From Streptomyces agglomeratus (GTDB taxonomy: Bacteria > Actinomycetota > Actinomycetes > Streptomycetales > Streptomycetaceae): 64,000 nt of DNA. Below, piece after piece: positions 63,928 through 64,000 of the stretch (positions are counted from its first letter, which is position 1; each line of letters starts with the position of its first letter). The stretch is taken from contig NZ_MEHJ01000001.1 in NCBI RefSeq assembly GCF_001746415.1, positions 7,880,501 to 7,944,500 of the forward strand, given 5' to 3'. The position numbers and the translations under genes were made by a program. The notes below the pieces were generated by a model, which did not search any database, was not told the origin of the DNA, and saw only the letters and a program-made list of their open reading frames with translations.

Positions 63928-64000
63928 ATGGACCTTGACCGGACCGGCCCCGCAGACGGATCCGTGATGCCCCGGCTCGGGCTGATCACCTTCGGCCACA
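63928..64000 (+). CDS. Start of a further gene, cut by window end
   Basis: ATG 63928 opens MDLDRTGPADGSVMPRLGLI, then TFGH at the edge. Too little is present to name a family, and no strong ribosome binding site is visible. A GTG or ATG near 63963 could be the real start. Confidence 0.3.
   Translation, partial: MDLDRTGPADGSVMPRLGLITFGH

Overview
This is high-GC actinobacterial DNA, almost certainly from a Streptomyces chromosome. The third-position G/C bias, GTG/TTG starts, GGAGG-type ribosome binding sites and families such as DUF3040, DUF5996, tandem universal stress proteins, ISAzo13 and IS701 all fit. No rRNA, tRNA or CRISPR array was recognised. The density of insertion sequences and broken genes, with a hypoxia/dormancy-type stress repertoire, looks like the variable arm region of such a chromosome; that placement is inference.

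Layout. 1-3328: a large membrane-anchored WD40/beta-propeller protein running off the left edge (minus). 3.5-6.4 kb: eroded RHS-like and hypothetical genes. 6.48-10.76 kb: an intact, overlapping three-gene operon of a zinc-ribbon-like small protein, a multi-pass membrane protein and a TPR-CHAT protease-like protein. This is the best candidate for an undescribed conflict/defence system. 10.9-17.5 kb: a mobile-element pile-up. It holds a transposase remnant, a dead GrpB gene, an ISAzo13-type element (12110-16036) whose transposase gene is split in frame by a group II intron (12625-14782), and a frameshifted IS701-type transposase. 18-21 kb: GH15 glucoamylase-like enzyme and a zinc alcohol/butanediol dehydrogenase. 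22.1-24.6 kb: an IS630 element nested in the terminal repeat of an IS4-type element, which itself sits in the tail of an SDR gene remnant. 25-29.4 kb: F420-reductase-like protein, decayed amino-acid permease, PP2C remnant, DUF5996 and UBP zinc-finger genes.

29.7-43.4 kb: a metabolic/stress block with a beta-glucuronidase (GH2) plus GPH sugar symporter pair, cytidylate-kinase-like protein, glucose-6-phosphate dehydrogenase, FUSC-type exporter, SMP-30/gluconolactonase, luciferase-like monooxygenase plus FMN reductase, tandem USP, DUF3040 and an ArsB/NhaD-type transporter. 43.7-45.4 kb: an IS110 element with a long 5' non-coding end. 45.5-55.8 kb: gluconokinase, glucose-dehydrogenase-like MDR enzyme, a truncated K+/H+ antiporter, a GTP cyclohydrolase I plus RibD-like reductase pair, VOC protein, a broken second GH15, USP and a PP2C phosphatase. 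56.4-58.5 kb: a beta-carbonic anhydrase gene cut by an IS5-type element carrying a passenger gene. 58.6-64 kb: ferredoxin-reductase-like flavoprotein, transaldolase, a Cys-rich HTH regulator, DUF2231 and another membrane protein, a broken second folE, and the start of a further gene.

How it fits together. Glucose dehydrogenase, gluconolactonase, gluconokinase, G6PDH and transaldolase outline an oxidative gluconate/pentose-phosphate route supplying NAD(P)H. The GH15 and GH2 enzymes could supply sugar. USPs, flavin enzymes and PP2C-type signalling give a redox/energy-stress flavour like the oxygen-stress clusters known in Streptomyces. Many families occur twice with one copy intact and one decayed (GH15, folE, USP, DUF3040, PP2C). 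Many breaks are single-base losses in short runs, so real decay and sequencing error both need consideration.
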